A DNA stretch of 29,425 nucleotides from Nemertoderma westbladi (lineage: Eukaryota; Xenacoelomorpha; Nemertodermatida; Nemertodermatidae): assembly GCA_032718475.1 (NCBI GenBank), contig JAUCBJ010009027.1, positions 1-29,425 of the forward strand. The letters are read 5' to 3'. Under the pieces are notes generated by a model that was given only the letters and a program-made list of their open reading frames with translations, was not told where the DNA came from and ran no database searches. Positions 19,139 through 29,248 of the stretch are shown here, piece after piece. The position numbers and the translations under genes were made by a program. How positions within the stretch are numbered: position 1 is the first letter of the stretch; the number at the start of each line of letters is the position of its first letter.

Positions 19139-19224
19139 TTCGGTAGTTGTAAGTCAAGTACAATGTGAGTGTCAAAGTATCGAATTTACCGTATTTATTT
19201 ATAAATGGTACTAATTACAGTCAT

Positions 19225-19361
19225 ATAAAATTAGCCTACCGACCGATTTTATAGCAAATGGATAAAATTAGCCTAACGGCCAATTTTACAGCAAATAAAT
19301 GTCACGGAAGAAGTATATAATAAAATTAGCCTATCGGCCAATTTTATAACAAATAAATCGG
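19225..19361 (-). repeat. Three hairpin repeats in the leader
   Basis: Units start at 19225, 19262 and 19320. Each reads about ATAAAATTAGCCTAYCGGCC followed by AATTTTAYARCAAAT. Within each, AAAATTRGCC can pair with GGCYAATTTT around a four-base loop, giving roughly a 10-bp stem; the first unit is slightly degraded. A repeated stem-loop in the leader fits a packaging or dimerisation role. Confidence 0.75.
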
Positions 19362-19915
19362 ATAACGATATACGTTATCAAAATATAAATCAACACAAAT
19401 AATTACAGACTAATTCAGCAATAAACAAAGAAATCGTACGGAATGCATAAATACTTGAGACAGTGGAACCCGCAATAATTTTAACTAATACGGTAATGCC
19501 TAACTGATTAATGCAACTTTTCGAACTTACCCACTCCAATAATTCTCCAGAAAAACAGATTCCCAGATACAGACCGGACGTGAACCTTTCTGTTTCCAGC
19601 ATTGCGGACGAAGTGCGATTTTCCCAACCAAAATTGTTGAGTTATCTATCTCCCAAACTCGCGAAACACGGTCTTGCTCCCGTTACAGTCTAGAAATGAG
19701 CTCTGAATCCTGAAAAACAAAAGAGTTTGGTTTTACTTTTACGAAAATTTTGTACCGGTACAATATGGTATTTAAACCCTTTTTAAACACCAGTATTCAA
19801 TTCCAAATTATTTTTACACACGGTTCAAATTTAAAATTTTGTCAAAATATTAGCACTTAGCTAATCAAATACAAATTTTTACCTTAAAATACAAAATTTT
19901 CAAATAATTTTGTTC

Positions 19916-19935
19916 TACTGAACTATAGTTCAGTA
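19916..19935. repeat. Perfect 20-bp palindrome beside LTR2
   Basis: TACTGAACTATAGTTCAGTA equals its own reverse complement. It ends 14 bases from the LTR edge at 19950, at the start of the transcribed leader in sense orientation, where retroelements carry primer-binding and dimer-initiation structures. Confidence 0.8.
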
Positions 19936-21198
19936 AATCATATTCCTACTATATGAAGAGACAGTAACAAATTATACCGCAATATCTTACTGTAAAGTTT
20001 GTGAATCAAGCATAATCCAACCTTCTCACCAAAACAGTAAACTCTAAGTAAGCGAACCTATTGCAGTATTGGTCTCCTTTAACCGGTGAGGCAGAAGACA
20101 GTCTACGAACGGACAAACTTCGATAAAACAAAATCCCGCGCAGCGAATCCTAACAATCGTGCTGACTCACTGACGGACTAAGGGTGCTCGTATACTTTGC
20201 CGTGGTGTGATTTATATGGGTTGAGAGAGACTCTAGCTACAAATATAACTAGCGGGCAAAGCCGCAGTACGAACAAACTATTTTATATATTTTGAGGTGT
20301 AAATAATTCCTAAACGCTTGTATTTCTTAATTAATAGGTCAAAATTGGTTTTATCCTTCATATAATCTCATTTACTGGGTCCGGCGTTTATTTTACAAAT
20401 ATTCTAATATTTTGGTAACTTGTAAGTCCAATACTTACAAATGACAAGGCTCCTTCCCCTTTTGTGTATTTCCAGGACTCAAATTCAGGCATAAGGTTAA
20501 TGCTACGCCCAGAATTCGGCAATTTTATTTACCAGGTCCTTAATACTAAGAAAAAATGTGTTAGTTTACTACTGTAGGCATACAGTTACAAATAGCTATC
20601 CTGGCTCTTATCTAGAATTTTAGTCACCTAGGTAGGCTGGGTAACTTCCTATCAGGACGTTGGCGGGGACACGGTAGGTGTTAGTATCCCTAATAGTCTT
20701 AATTTATTTTCGCCTAGTGGTAAACTGCCCTACCGCCTGAACGGTATAATCTCAATTCAGGGAAAACACAGCAACCCTCTCCTGGCCTACAAGTTCCAAC
20801 GCAAGCAATAAACACCGTGTACTGCCGACAAGCCACCAACGCACCTATAACTGGCAATGAGTTAGGCGTACAGTTTGCTGCACCCTACCAATGTACATGC
20901 CGTGTAATGGTGTGCCTGTGTCTTATCTGTGTACGTGTATCTCTGCCTAACCTTTCTCTCCCCCCGTAGGAATATGAAGGGGTTCTGCTGGTTTTCAATG
21001 AAGTAAGGTAATACAGTTCCTAAATTTAAATTTTTGGTGTACAGTGTGTCGCTACTCTTACCGTCGATCTTAGGTCTTACACTTAGGTAGCAAAGCATCG
21101 AACACTGTCTAACCTTTCAGGCGATGGGCGAATAACTACGAATCGATATTGTGGGCGGTCTCCTGTTCACATTCCCCCGATGTTCCCGTTTACTGCCG

Positions 21199-21266
21199 TG
21201 GCCCGATGTCTAGCCGGCCATCCTGTTCTTTAGTGGTGTTCACCGTAGTGAAACATAGTTCACCGT
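21199..21266. other. LTR2-specific 68-bp segment
   Basis: This replaces the 555-bp LTR1-specific segment. It includes GTTCACCGTAGT twice (within 21238-21267). There is no match to the LTR1 counterpart, so the ancestral state here is unclear. Confidence 0.65.
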
Positions 21267-23572
21267 AGTACCCATGCGTATCGCACGTGTCTAGCATGCG
21301 ATTCTCTTCAGTGTAGAATAAACCAATGGCCATATATGACCAAATAAATTAACCCTATCTGGTCCGGTCTATTTTACTACTCAATTGGCCCAGGGGGGGG
21401 GGGGGCAGAGGGGGGTCATTTTAGACATTTGTTTATATCTTGGCTCAAAAATTATAATTTCAATGGTTTAAAGGTTTTCGAGGTCGCTGTTTACGATAAA
21501 ACTTGTTAAAAAAATATTCTGGCAATGCAACCATCATTTTTAGTGCCATCTGGTGCTCCAGAATGAAAAGTACAAAGTAGCAAAAATTTCAAACTGTTAA
21601 ATTTTGCCTTTGGTTTGATAAGTCTAAAGCTATATAGTGGTTTTCAAGGTCGCTGATCATGATACAACTCGTTAAAATCATTCGTGGGAATATGAATGCT
21701 ACTATGATCGTAGGTGCTTGTCTGCTCTGGGACGAAAAATACAAGTAGCATAAAATTTTAAACGACAAAAATCTAATTTGGTCGGATAATATGATATTGA
21801 GTGGCATATATGTGATCTACAGTAGCATCCTAAAAAACACCTATGTCATAAAATCAGGTTGATATTTGGTAATGATTTTGGAATATCAAATTTGTGCTAC
21901 TTGTATTTTTCGTGCTGCACATTGACACATATCCAAAAATGCCGTAATTAACAAGGTACGATATTTTTTAGTGTCATATTCGTGATCATGGATCAGCATC
22001 CCGAAAAACTCAAGGTGAAAATCAATTTGATTTCGTGGTGATATTTAATTAGGGCCTATCATATTTTATTATCATAATTGAAAGACATTGTCGGACAATG
22101 TCAGAGAAAGTGAATGGCAAACACTGTCGGACAATATAACACAAGTGGTTCGAGTAAATTACGGCGAATAAAGATACAAAAGAAAAACAAAGAAAGAAAA
22201 GATACAAGAAACGTTAAAGATATATTCTTTGATGTAATAACTTCAACGATAAACTATTACTATACATAATGTAATTTTTCTAGAATAAAAAGAACATTTC
22301 CAGTAAACAGAAAACATTGCCGATAAAGTTTTTACATTTATTAAAAATTCAATTTCATAGATAAAAATAATGAATCTATAAACAATGCAGGAGTGGGAAA
22401 TAATCTGCGCTATAATAACTTTTAAGAAACGAGAATAAAGACACAGATATAAAAAAGAACAATAATACCTCGTAATGGACATTGTAAGAACGTAGGCCAT
22501 ATTTTTTATAATTTATTTACTCCAACATTAATAAGCGCGAAATTTATAACATGGAAACGTAGACATAATCGCCTCAACCATTAAGCAATGGAATGTCAGT
22601 GATTTAGAATCCCATCCCTCGGTGCCAGCGCCCCCACATAGCGCCGCCAACCCATCCATCCATTGGTTGAGATCGGTATCGTCCTTAGCAACGAACAACC
22701 ACTCAGGGCCGCCTTTTTAACATTTAAAGTTTATTTAACATATTAACAATCTTAATGATATTATTTCATACAATAAGCAGGACAAAATAATCTCCACTCC
22801 AGTTAAAGTTTAACGGTATATACTATATATCCATCCATCTTACTCATCGCTGTCGCTATCAAGTATTATTAGTTGCATGGCCAATGGAATTTGGTCCTGG
22901 AAATGGCAGACGTAAAGATAACGTTGATTTACCACGTCTGTGTTGATGGTTCTCTTCACACGATAACAGCAAGGGTGGACCAATCAACTGATAGCTCCTG
23001 AAATGAGGTCGTCGATTACTCCGGATATCCTGGGTTTGAATTTCCTTCCGGAGTTGTTTTAATGAATAACCATTAGCTTTGATGTCTCGACATAATAATT
23101 TAGTAAGGAAATTTAGTAAGGAAGGTATAGAAGTTATTGTCAATCATATTATTACTATGTATTATAATTTCAGCTCTATAATATTCACCACCACCATATT
23201 TTACTTCATCTCTCTAAGGCAACCGCCCATGCCATATTGCTTTGTCATGCCGACAATATACAATTGCGTGTGTAATATCCATATCAATTGTTTAGAACAT
23301 TTAGAACATCTATTTGAGATATTGCTGTTTTAATCCGTGAATAATAATCGGGTATAATAATAATCGCATAATAATACAGTAATACAGTAATAATAAAGAA
23401 TAGGGCCTAGCGTACATCAGATGTCATGATATATGATGCCTTGGGCTGAATTTTGAATAATAGAGAAGCTATTGAACCCCTAACCCTACAGTACCGGTAG
23501 GTATATTAAACAGCCTCTGCCTTTAAACATCCTCTGCCTATTGCTATAATAATAGGCTGATAATAGAACCCT

Positions 23573-23580
23573 AACAGCCT
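23573..23580. repeat. Target-site duplication AACAGCCT, left copy
   Basis: AACAGCCT here and at 26986-26993 flank the 3.4-kb transposon; LTR1 has it once at 5048-5055. Confidence 0.88.
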
Positions 23581-24121
23581 GAGAGAGGGCTGTTGCGCTG
23601 TCAGTCAGAGAGGTAACAGCCCTTGGGGTAAGGATTTACCTCTGGGACCTGTATTAGGCAAAATAGCAGTAGCTGTGTAGGCCCACCAGTACTGTGCACG
23701 GTACAAGACCCAAAATTTAGCCTACATCTGTAAATAATACACGGTTTCGCGGTACAAGACCATATAAATTAGACCACCATCTGTAAAATGCTCGCCTGAG
23801 TTCAGGACTTGCACAGATGTCAGGATGTGCTGATTCTATATCATCCACTAACGGATTCTGGTAGCCTGGAACTAGACTAGACCACTACAAAAACTGATGC
23901 GACAGAGCGAGGTGCCATTAGCCTAACATTTCTCGGAGGCTGGTCCGATAACACTCAACTCATTGTTTGGTTGGACATTGACATTATTGCATTACAGTGT
24001 ACATTATTACATACTGATTAGTATGGATTGAGAAATTGGATATATTTGGACGTCAATGGATGGATAGGTTTGGTTTGAGAAACTAATATCACGTAGGCCT
24101 ACCTTATCATATATTTGTGAT

Positions 24122-24480
24122 AATTATTACTAGATCAACTGGCCCCCAGCCATCTTCAACAAACCATCATTGCCGGGGGGCACTCAGCTGAGGGGGCTGG
24201 GGGTGGAGCGCATTAAAAACCGCGACCTAATGGACCAGGGCCATTTCTTTCACTCCGTTGCTTTGAGACCTTTGGCCGCCCTGGTCCAGAGACATCACCT
24301 TCCCCCGGGAGATCGGGGCTCATCTCCACAGTGCCACCCACGAACCGCATTTTGGTTGGTAATGCAGCCTCAGTCATGCGGACAGCAACCACACCGACCA
24401 TCGGTCTATTCGGGGACTGAAGAGCCGAAACTGTCGAAATGGTTGCCAATGGAGTCACCAACGGGATGACGGCCGAAGAT
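24122..24480. other. GC-rich patch in the 3.4-kb transposon, unrecognised
   Basis: This stretch is clearly richer in G and C than its surroundings and is open in overlapping frames on both strands (24170-24469 on + and 24213-24461 on -). Neither translation shows a motif I recognise. It may be captured foreign sequence or a relic of a coding element. Confidence 0.35.
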
Positions 24481-25982
24481 ATTCAATACTCTATCTTATG
24501 CAATCTCAAATATTCAATTCGGTACTGTACCTTCAATTCAATCTTATTATTATTTCTGTGCTCGTTATTTAATAATGTGATTAGATAAAAAAATAAATTA
24601 ATGAAATAGAATTCATCTGTTAATTATTACAAAAAAAAATCCAAAATTATATTAACATTTATATAGTTTTGAATTAAATGTTTCGAAATCAATACAGCAG
24701 TGTCATATATCGCGTATCCCTTGGTTTAATCACTATTCTTTATTCAAGTAAAACTGAATGAATCCTTCACCCTCCACTGATAATTTAAAATCGTAACTCA
24801 TTCAATCTTTGACTAAATTATACCAAACTTGGTAAACATTAGAGTTGAAACATAGACTTGTCACTGATCTCTGGATTCTCCGGGCTATTTTTTGGTCTCC
24901 TGATAGGTCTCTGGTTCCCGGGTATTGAAAACAGACATTTTACCCAGAGATAAGTGATTTTAGAAATTATAAATAGATATTTAAAAATAGATCCTGTACA
25001 ACACAAAATGTGAAATTAAGATTTTTTTTCACTAATTTTTTACTATTTACTCCGCTTCAACAAAATTATATATTCACTTTTACACTGTTTTTAATCTAAC
25101 TCTAAATCTGACTCAAACTAAATGTACCGATAATCTTCTATTTAATTTAAGGTTCGTTTAATTTTAAGTTAAATTAGCACCTAAAGATGGTTCCTATTTA
25201 AGGATAAGGGCGCTTCATTTGAGCACCCATAATGTTTAAAAGTTAAAGAAAGGGCTGATCTCCATTTAATTTGTTATAATAGATAATATGAAGACCAAAT
25301 GGAGAGAACGAGCATAACGAGGCTTGTAAATGGGGCGAGTAGAATACCATACCTGTGCACTGTATTCGTAATTTACTAAGTTTATTTTATAGTACATTGA
25401 ATGAAATGTATATGATTTGAACAATAATTGTAAAATAAGTGCCTTTAATTAACAAAGTACCGGTACCTATGGCGCAAAACAAATTTATGTGACATATTAT
25501 TATTAACAATAACAAAATAAGAACGAATTAATAAACAAATAACCAAATTAATATTAATTAAGTCCCCCAAACTGTGCGTGCGCTTATTTTCTTCCAATGG
25601 GTCAGGGTTGACATGGGTTGGATGTACTGTAATTCAACCATATAAAAATAGTTATCAGTCCATATGTACCTGTTTGTGCTTTATGGGACTAATCAAAATG
25701 TAAGTACAAAAATAAGCAAAGTCTCTGATCTCCGGCTCTGGTCTCCGGTATTTTTCAAAATAATTCTCCGGGTAGGTCTCTGGTTCACCGGGATTAAGAA
25801 AAACAGGTCTCTGTTGCAACTCTAGTAAACATGTAATCTTGTCTATCAGCTAAAATAAACAAAACTTGCTAAAATTTCCCCTATAATGTTTTTTCCTATA
25901 GAACAGGATGCAGTTTTATTTTAGTAGTAAACAAGCTGTTATTTGCGTCGATTTTCACCTGGAGAGGGAAGAATATTGATTG

Positions 25983-26007
25983 CCCCCCCCCCCCCCCCCC
26001 CCCCCCC
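25983..26007. repeat. C25 homopolymer
   Basis: An uninterrupted run of 25 C on the + strand inside the 3.4-kb transposon. Its exact length is likely to be unreliable in assembly. Confidence 0.85.
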
Positions 26008-26860
26008 TACCTGCAGTTAAGTGAAAATATTTCGGCACCATTTAATTTTATTATCACGGTCGCGCATCAAGTAGTCTGTCAAAAGATACAATTCATTATA
26101 AACATAACAAAATTAATTATAATAATTCTAAAAATATAAGGCCGATTATCCTAAAGTTAGCTCTTTAGTCTTTAGCAATCTTATACATTGACAAGACTTA
26201 TAAAATAATTGATGTTGAATAATTATTATTAGGAATTCGAAGAAAGCAAATTGTATTGAGTTAGTATTGGCAAGTTAATCTCACAAACCAGTCTACGGTC
26301 TAGTCTAACTTTACAGTACCGGTAGCCTTGTTCGCATTGTTCCAGGTTTAGTTAGGCTTGGAACACAGACTCCGTGCCGTCTTCGTTCCAGGTTTAATAC
26401 TGTAATAGACTGTTATCCATCTCGATCGCTTCGCTATGCACCATCTTACTGGGTTTAATAAACTCCGTCGCCTTCCTGTCATTCTGTGTTTTGTACATTA
26501 CCTCGCCATCGTCTGATCGCTTTGGTTGCTGGTTGCGTGTTTAATACTGTAATAGACTCCATCGCCATTGTCAGATTGTATCGTTATGGATTGAATAGAC
26601 ATTCCGTTGTCCATCGCGATCGTTTCATTGTTTACGTTTAATTGACTCCGTCGCCTCCTCATCGGATTAGGAATCCGGCCGGGTTTCGTAGATTCCGCCA
26701 TCGTTCAGCAGTTCAGTGTTTTTAATCAAAGCCAGAATTCCGGCACGGGCACCACGATCAACGATTTCGGAAGTAACAGACCAGCAGACTCCGTCAACAA
26801 CACTCGGGGTTTAAAAAATACAACTGAGGGCAACTTGTAACTGCAGAACTGGGCGATCAT

Positions 26861-26916
26861 CTATCTGATAGTTGAAAAAGACTGTCTGACAGTTGGTATC
26901 AGACTATCTGATAGTT
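26861..26916. repeat. Three subterminal palindromes beside the right end
   Basis: CTATCTGATAGTT (26861-26873), ACTGTCTGACAGTT (26881-26894) and ACTATCTGATAGTT (26903-26916) are each nearly palindromic and 20-22 bases apart, immediately inside the right inverted repeat. hAT-type transposases bind short subterminal repeats, so these may be transposase sites. I do not see the same cluster inside the left end. Confidence 0.65.
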
Positions 26917-26985
26917 AGCGCCCCATGTAAATCCTTACCCCATGGGCTGTTACCTCTCTGACTGACAGCGCAACAGCCCCTATAG

Positions 26986-26993
26986 AACAGCCT
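26986..26993. repeat. Target-site duplication AACAGCCT, right copy
   Basis: Pairs with 23573-23580. The shared LTR sequence resumes here (AACAGCCTAAGGCAGGTATA). Confidence 0.88.
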
Positions 26994-27355
26994 AAGGCAG
27001 GTATAGCGTATAGATAGGCAGCGTCACTGAAAGTACAATTTATAGAATTTAAATTTCCCTCTACTACCAGAGAACTCAATATTCTTACTGGATTTTACAC
27101 TTACCTTACCAGCTCCTTACCACGCCCCTTAACAAGCTACCACCGACCTTAGCACGCTACCACCGACCTTAGCTTTTACCACGCACCTTAGGCATTCCTA
27201 CTCATGACAGCATGAGCTACTGAACCACTTGAATAATCGTTGTACAATAGCTATAGTGAATGCAAATGAAGACTTAATGTAATCTTTATAACAAGTTTAT
27301 TCGAACAAAATAAAATTTTGAAAATCCACGGCTTTTATGAGGATATAATTCTATA

Positions 27356-27360
27356 TACAG
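27356..27360. repeat. Target-site duplication TACAG, right copy
   Basis: Directly follows the LTR2 edge (ATAATTCTATA) and continues into GTCGACGCATG, the right half of the interrupted target repeat. Confidence 0.85.
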
Positions 27361-27490
27361 GTCGACGCATGTCGATTTTACCCTGGAGAGGTATAATTTT
27401 GATTACAACAATAATATTCATCCCTATCTGCTACTGTACAATTTGAAGAAGACTATTACATAATAATACCTATAATTAAAACAATTAATT
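27361..27490. other. Right half of the target repeat
   Basis: Matches 5880-6003 with a few differences. It is itself interrupted after AACAATTAATT by the LINE fragment and resumes at 29364 with ATTAATTATTATAATT to the window end. Confidence 0.8.
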
Positions 27491-27650
27491 CAACCGGGCC
27501 CACCAACACCCTCCGACACCCATCCGGGCTCAACTACACCCGCCGACACCCTACCGGACTCACCAACACCCGTTGACACCCAACCGGGCTCATCAACGCC
27601 CACCAGCGCCCAACCGGGTAGTTCAACGCCCACCAGCACCCAACCGGTTT
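27491..27650 (+). repeat. 27-bp minisatellite at the 5' edge of the LINE
   Basis: Units such as CAACGCCCACCAGCRCCCAA plus CCGG repeat about six times with drift. They keep the reading frame and encode nine-residue Pro/Thr/Ser units. The array runs from the insertion junction nearly to the YADD region, where RT sequence would be expected. Confidence 0.75.
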
Positions 27651-29248
27651 CAACGCGGCGCGCTACAGAACCAACCGGCCAACCCTCCTGCAGATCGCAA
27701 CGCCAATGTTGGTACGCTGACGATGCCTCATCAGCAGGTCGATTATCGGGCATCTGGGAGTGGTGGACAGAGCTTCTTCGCCTGGGCCCCAGCATCGGCT
27801 ACAACCCCGAACCGACCAAGAGTTACCTCGTGGTCAAACCGGGGTTGGAAGACGAGGCCCAGGCGATGTTCGGTCCGAGTGGAATTCGGATCTGTGCTGG
27901 TCACCGTTTCCTCGGGGGATATATCGGAGATGAGGCTGGCCGGAAAGAGTTCGTTGCCAAGAAAGTCGACGGCTGGGTTGGCAATATCGGGAAACTCGCG
28001 GGGGTTGCAACAGAGTACCCCCAGACCGCCCACACGGGAATGTCCCGCTGTGTGCAGGCGGAATGGGACTACCTGCTGCGGGTCGTACCCACCCACGCCG
28101 AGGATGTCACCCCAATTCGGACGGCATTGCTAAGTAAGTTCATCCCCTCCCTCTTCGGGTGTTCTAGTCTGCAACCGGCCGACGAGGATCTCACCCTCCT
28201 CCCAGCCCGCCACGGTGGCATCGGACTGCGGGACCCTACAATGCGGCAGACCCCGGCACGCTCTGCGTCCATAGAAGGCACCGCGGTAGTTTCCGAGGCG
28301 ATCCAGAGGACGCAACCTCTCCACGTGGCCGACCACACTGCCAAATTGCGAGCCGTCCTCGCAGCTAGCCGCATCTCCCAGGACGAGGCCTACAAGGAGA
28401 AGCGGGAGGCTGCGTTGGGAGCTCTACCGGCAGACCGCAGGCGAACTGCGACGCGAGCGGTCCTAAACAAAACCGGCGGCTGGTTGACGGCCCAGCCAAG
28501 CATCCTGGACGCCACCGACCTCAGTGCCGAGGAGTTCCGGGACAGCCTGAACCTCCGGTATGGCCTCGTCCCACCAGGACTCCCGTCCAAGTGCGAGGGA
28601 TGTGGGGGGACGTTCTCCACCTCGCACGCGCTCAGCTGCAAGTCCGGCGGCCTCATCGTGAAACGCCACGATGAGGTTCGCGATGTTTTCGGGGAACTCC
28701 TGGCGTCGGCATTCGGTGCGCCCAGCGTTGAGCGGGAGGTGACCCTGTCCCGGGGGTACCTCGACAGGGAAGGTAGGGAGGTAGGGGGAGTGCGGGCGGA
28801 TTTGGTCGCGCGGGGGGTTTGGGCGAACCAGAGAGTGGCGTCGTTTGACATTGCGGTAATTAACGCTGACGCCACCTCTTACGCCCAGACCAACCGCTCG
28901 ACCGAGTCCCTCCTGGAGCAGCGGTGCCGGTTAAAGAAGATGCATTACCGGACCGTCTGTGAAGACCGGAGGATGTCGTTCACCCCTCTGGTGGGCACCA
29001 CCGACGGTGTCTGGAGCGCCGAGGCCCAGATCCTCATCCGCCATCTCGCTGAGACACTCGTGGCCCGGCGGGATGGAATGCGAGAGAGGGGCCTCGCGTG
29101 TGTCATGGGGGGTGTTCGACGGCGGCTGCAGTTCGCGCTTCTCCGGTCCAGCTCCCTCTGCCTCCGGGGCGGCCGACGGTCGTGGCGAGGCTTGGGCTTC
29201 GGGGACGGGGCCGGTCTGCGAGGTGCGGGGCTGGCAGACCAGTTCTGA
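27491..29248 (+). CDS. C-terminal part of a LINE reverse transcriptase with restriction-like endonuclease
   Basis: The frame is open from the insertion junction to the TGA at 29246-29248 (585 residues) and has no start of its own. Residues 1-60 are Pro/Thr/Ser repeats (PGSSTPTSA type, 27-bp units). CWYADDA follows, with the RT active site YADD at 75-78, then WWTELLRLGPSIGY and a thumb region. Near the end come a zinc motif CX2CX7HX3C (CEGCGGTFSTSHALSC, from residue 368), RHDEVRD (from 392), RADLVARG (aspartate at 437) and FDIAV (aspartate at 453). This order matches restriction-like endonucleases of R2-group LINEs, which nick the target DNA. The RT fingers and palm ahead of YADD are missing, so it cannot be active. 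The clade is not resolved. Confidence 0.65.
   Translation, partial: QPGPPTPSDTHPGSTTPADTLPDSPTPVDTQPGSSTPTSAQPGSSTPTSTQPVSTRRATEPTGQPSCRSQRQCWYADDASSAGRLSGIWEWWTELLRLGPSIGYNPEPTKSYLVVKPGLEDEAQAMFGPSGIRICAGHRFLGGYIGDEAGRKEFVAKKVDGWVGNIGKLAGVATEYPQTAHTGMSRCVQAEWDYLLRVVPTHAEDVTPIRTALLSKFIPSLFGCSSLQPADEDLTLLPARHGGIGLRDPTMRQTPARSASIEGTAVVSEAIQRTQPLHVADHTAKLRAVLAASRISQDEAYKEKREAALGALPADRRRTATRAVLNKTGGWLTAQPSILDATDLSAEEFRDSLNLRYGLVPPGLPSKCEGCGGTFSTSHALSCKSGGLIVKRHDEVRDVFGELLASAFGAPSVEREVTLSRGYLDREGREVGGVRADLVARGVWANQRVASFDIAVINADATSYAQTNRSTESLLEQRCRLKKMHYRTVCEDRRMSFTPLVGTTDGVWSAEAQILIRHLAETLVARRDGMRERGLACVMGGVRRRLQFALLRSSSLCLRGGRRSWRGLGFGDGAGLRGAGLADQF

Larger units (their letters stand above)
19139..19949 (-). 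promoter_or_regulatory. 5' leader between LTR2 and the first ORF
   Basis: About 810 AT-rich bases without a convincing gene. It contains three hairpin repeats (19225-19361) and a perfect 20-bp palindrome (19916-19935) close to the LTR edge. Sense sequence directly after the LTR begins GTAGGAATATG, so there is no TGG at the expected primer-binding position. In LTR elements this interval usually holds the primer-binding site and the packaging signal. Confidence 0.6.
23581..26985. mobile_element. 3.4-kb non-autonomous DNA transposon with ~53-bp inverted ends
   Basis: The block is absent from LTR1, where CCCTAACAGCCTAAGGCAGG is continuous. It is flanked by the 8-bp duplication AACAGCCT. Its ends pair over about 53 bases (GGGCTGTTGCGCTGTCAGTC... 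at 23587-23639 against 26927-26979) with one mismatch; the outermost six bases (GAGAGA and CTATAG) do not pair. No transposase is encoded. The inside is AT-rich, with a GC-rich patch (24122-24480), a repeated segment with GTCTCTGGTTC (24890 and 25770 areas), a C25 run (25983-26007) and degenerate GTTTAATACTGTAATAGACT repeats (26388-26660). An 8-bp duplication suggests hAT, P or Merlin, which I cannot decide between. Confidence 0.88.
80..27355 (-). mobile_element. Giant BEL/Pao-like LTR retrotransposon (decayed, with nested insertions)
   Basis: Two long direct repeats (80-6655 and 19950-27355) enclose a 13.3-kb internal region with Gag, protease, RT, RNase H and integrase domains read on the minus strand, and a 5-bp TACAG duplication flanks the whole. 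DUF1759, the A17-type protease, YVDD in RT and the DUF5641-like integrase C-terminus place it in BEL/Pao. The present span is 27.3 kb. Removing the three DNA transposons leaves about 21.8 kb, which is far longer than ordinary BEL/Pao elements (roughly 5-9 kb). LTR ends are TATAG...CATATA in sense orientation, not TG...CA, and I find neither a clear TGG-type primer-binding site nor a polypurine tract. Several frameshifts and two in-frame stops show this copy is inactive. Confidence 0.87.
19950..27355 (-). repeat. 5' LTR (right copy, LTR2) with a nested transposon
   Basis: Direct repeat of 80-6655 at an offset of 19870 at its left edge. It lacks the MITE and the C-rich-ended transposon found in LTR1 and carries a 3405-bp transposon instead, so the original LTR was about 3990 bp. 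In sense orientation it is the upstream LTR and should hold the promoter, but I cannot point to a specific promoter element. The shared AT-rich stretches 22030-22860 and 23340-23570 hold simple repeats only. Confidence 0.85.

Noticed and set aside
24170-24469. Protein-coding gene in the 3.4-kb transposon
   Set aside because: Both strands are open over the same GC-rich patch and neither product shows a known motif; listed only as an unrecognised patch.
80-27355. Long repeats as a segmental duplication rather than LTRs
   Set aside because: A 5-bp duplication outside both repeats, a proven empty target site and retroelement genes between them fit LTRs; a segmental duplication would not give a target-site duplication.
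28069-28875. Long frames on - beneath the LINE
   Set aside because: They are antisense shadows of a GC-rich coding region; the + frame carries the RT and endonuclease motifs.
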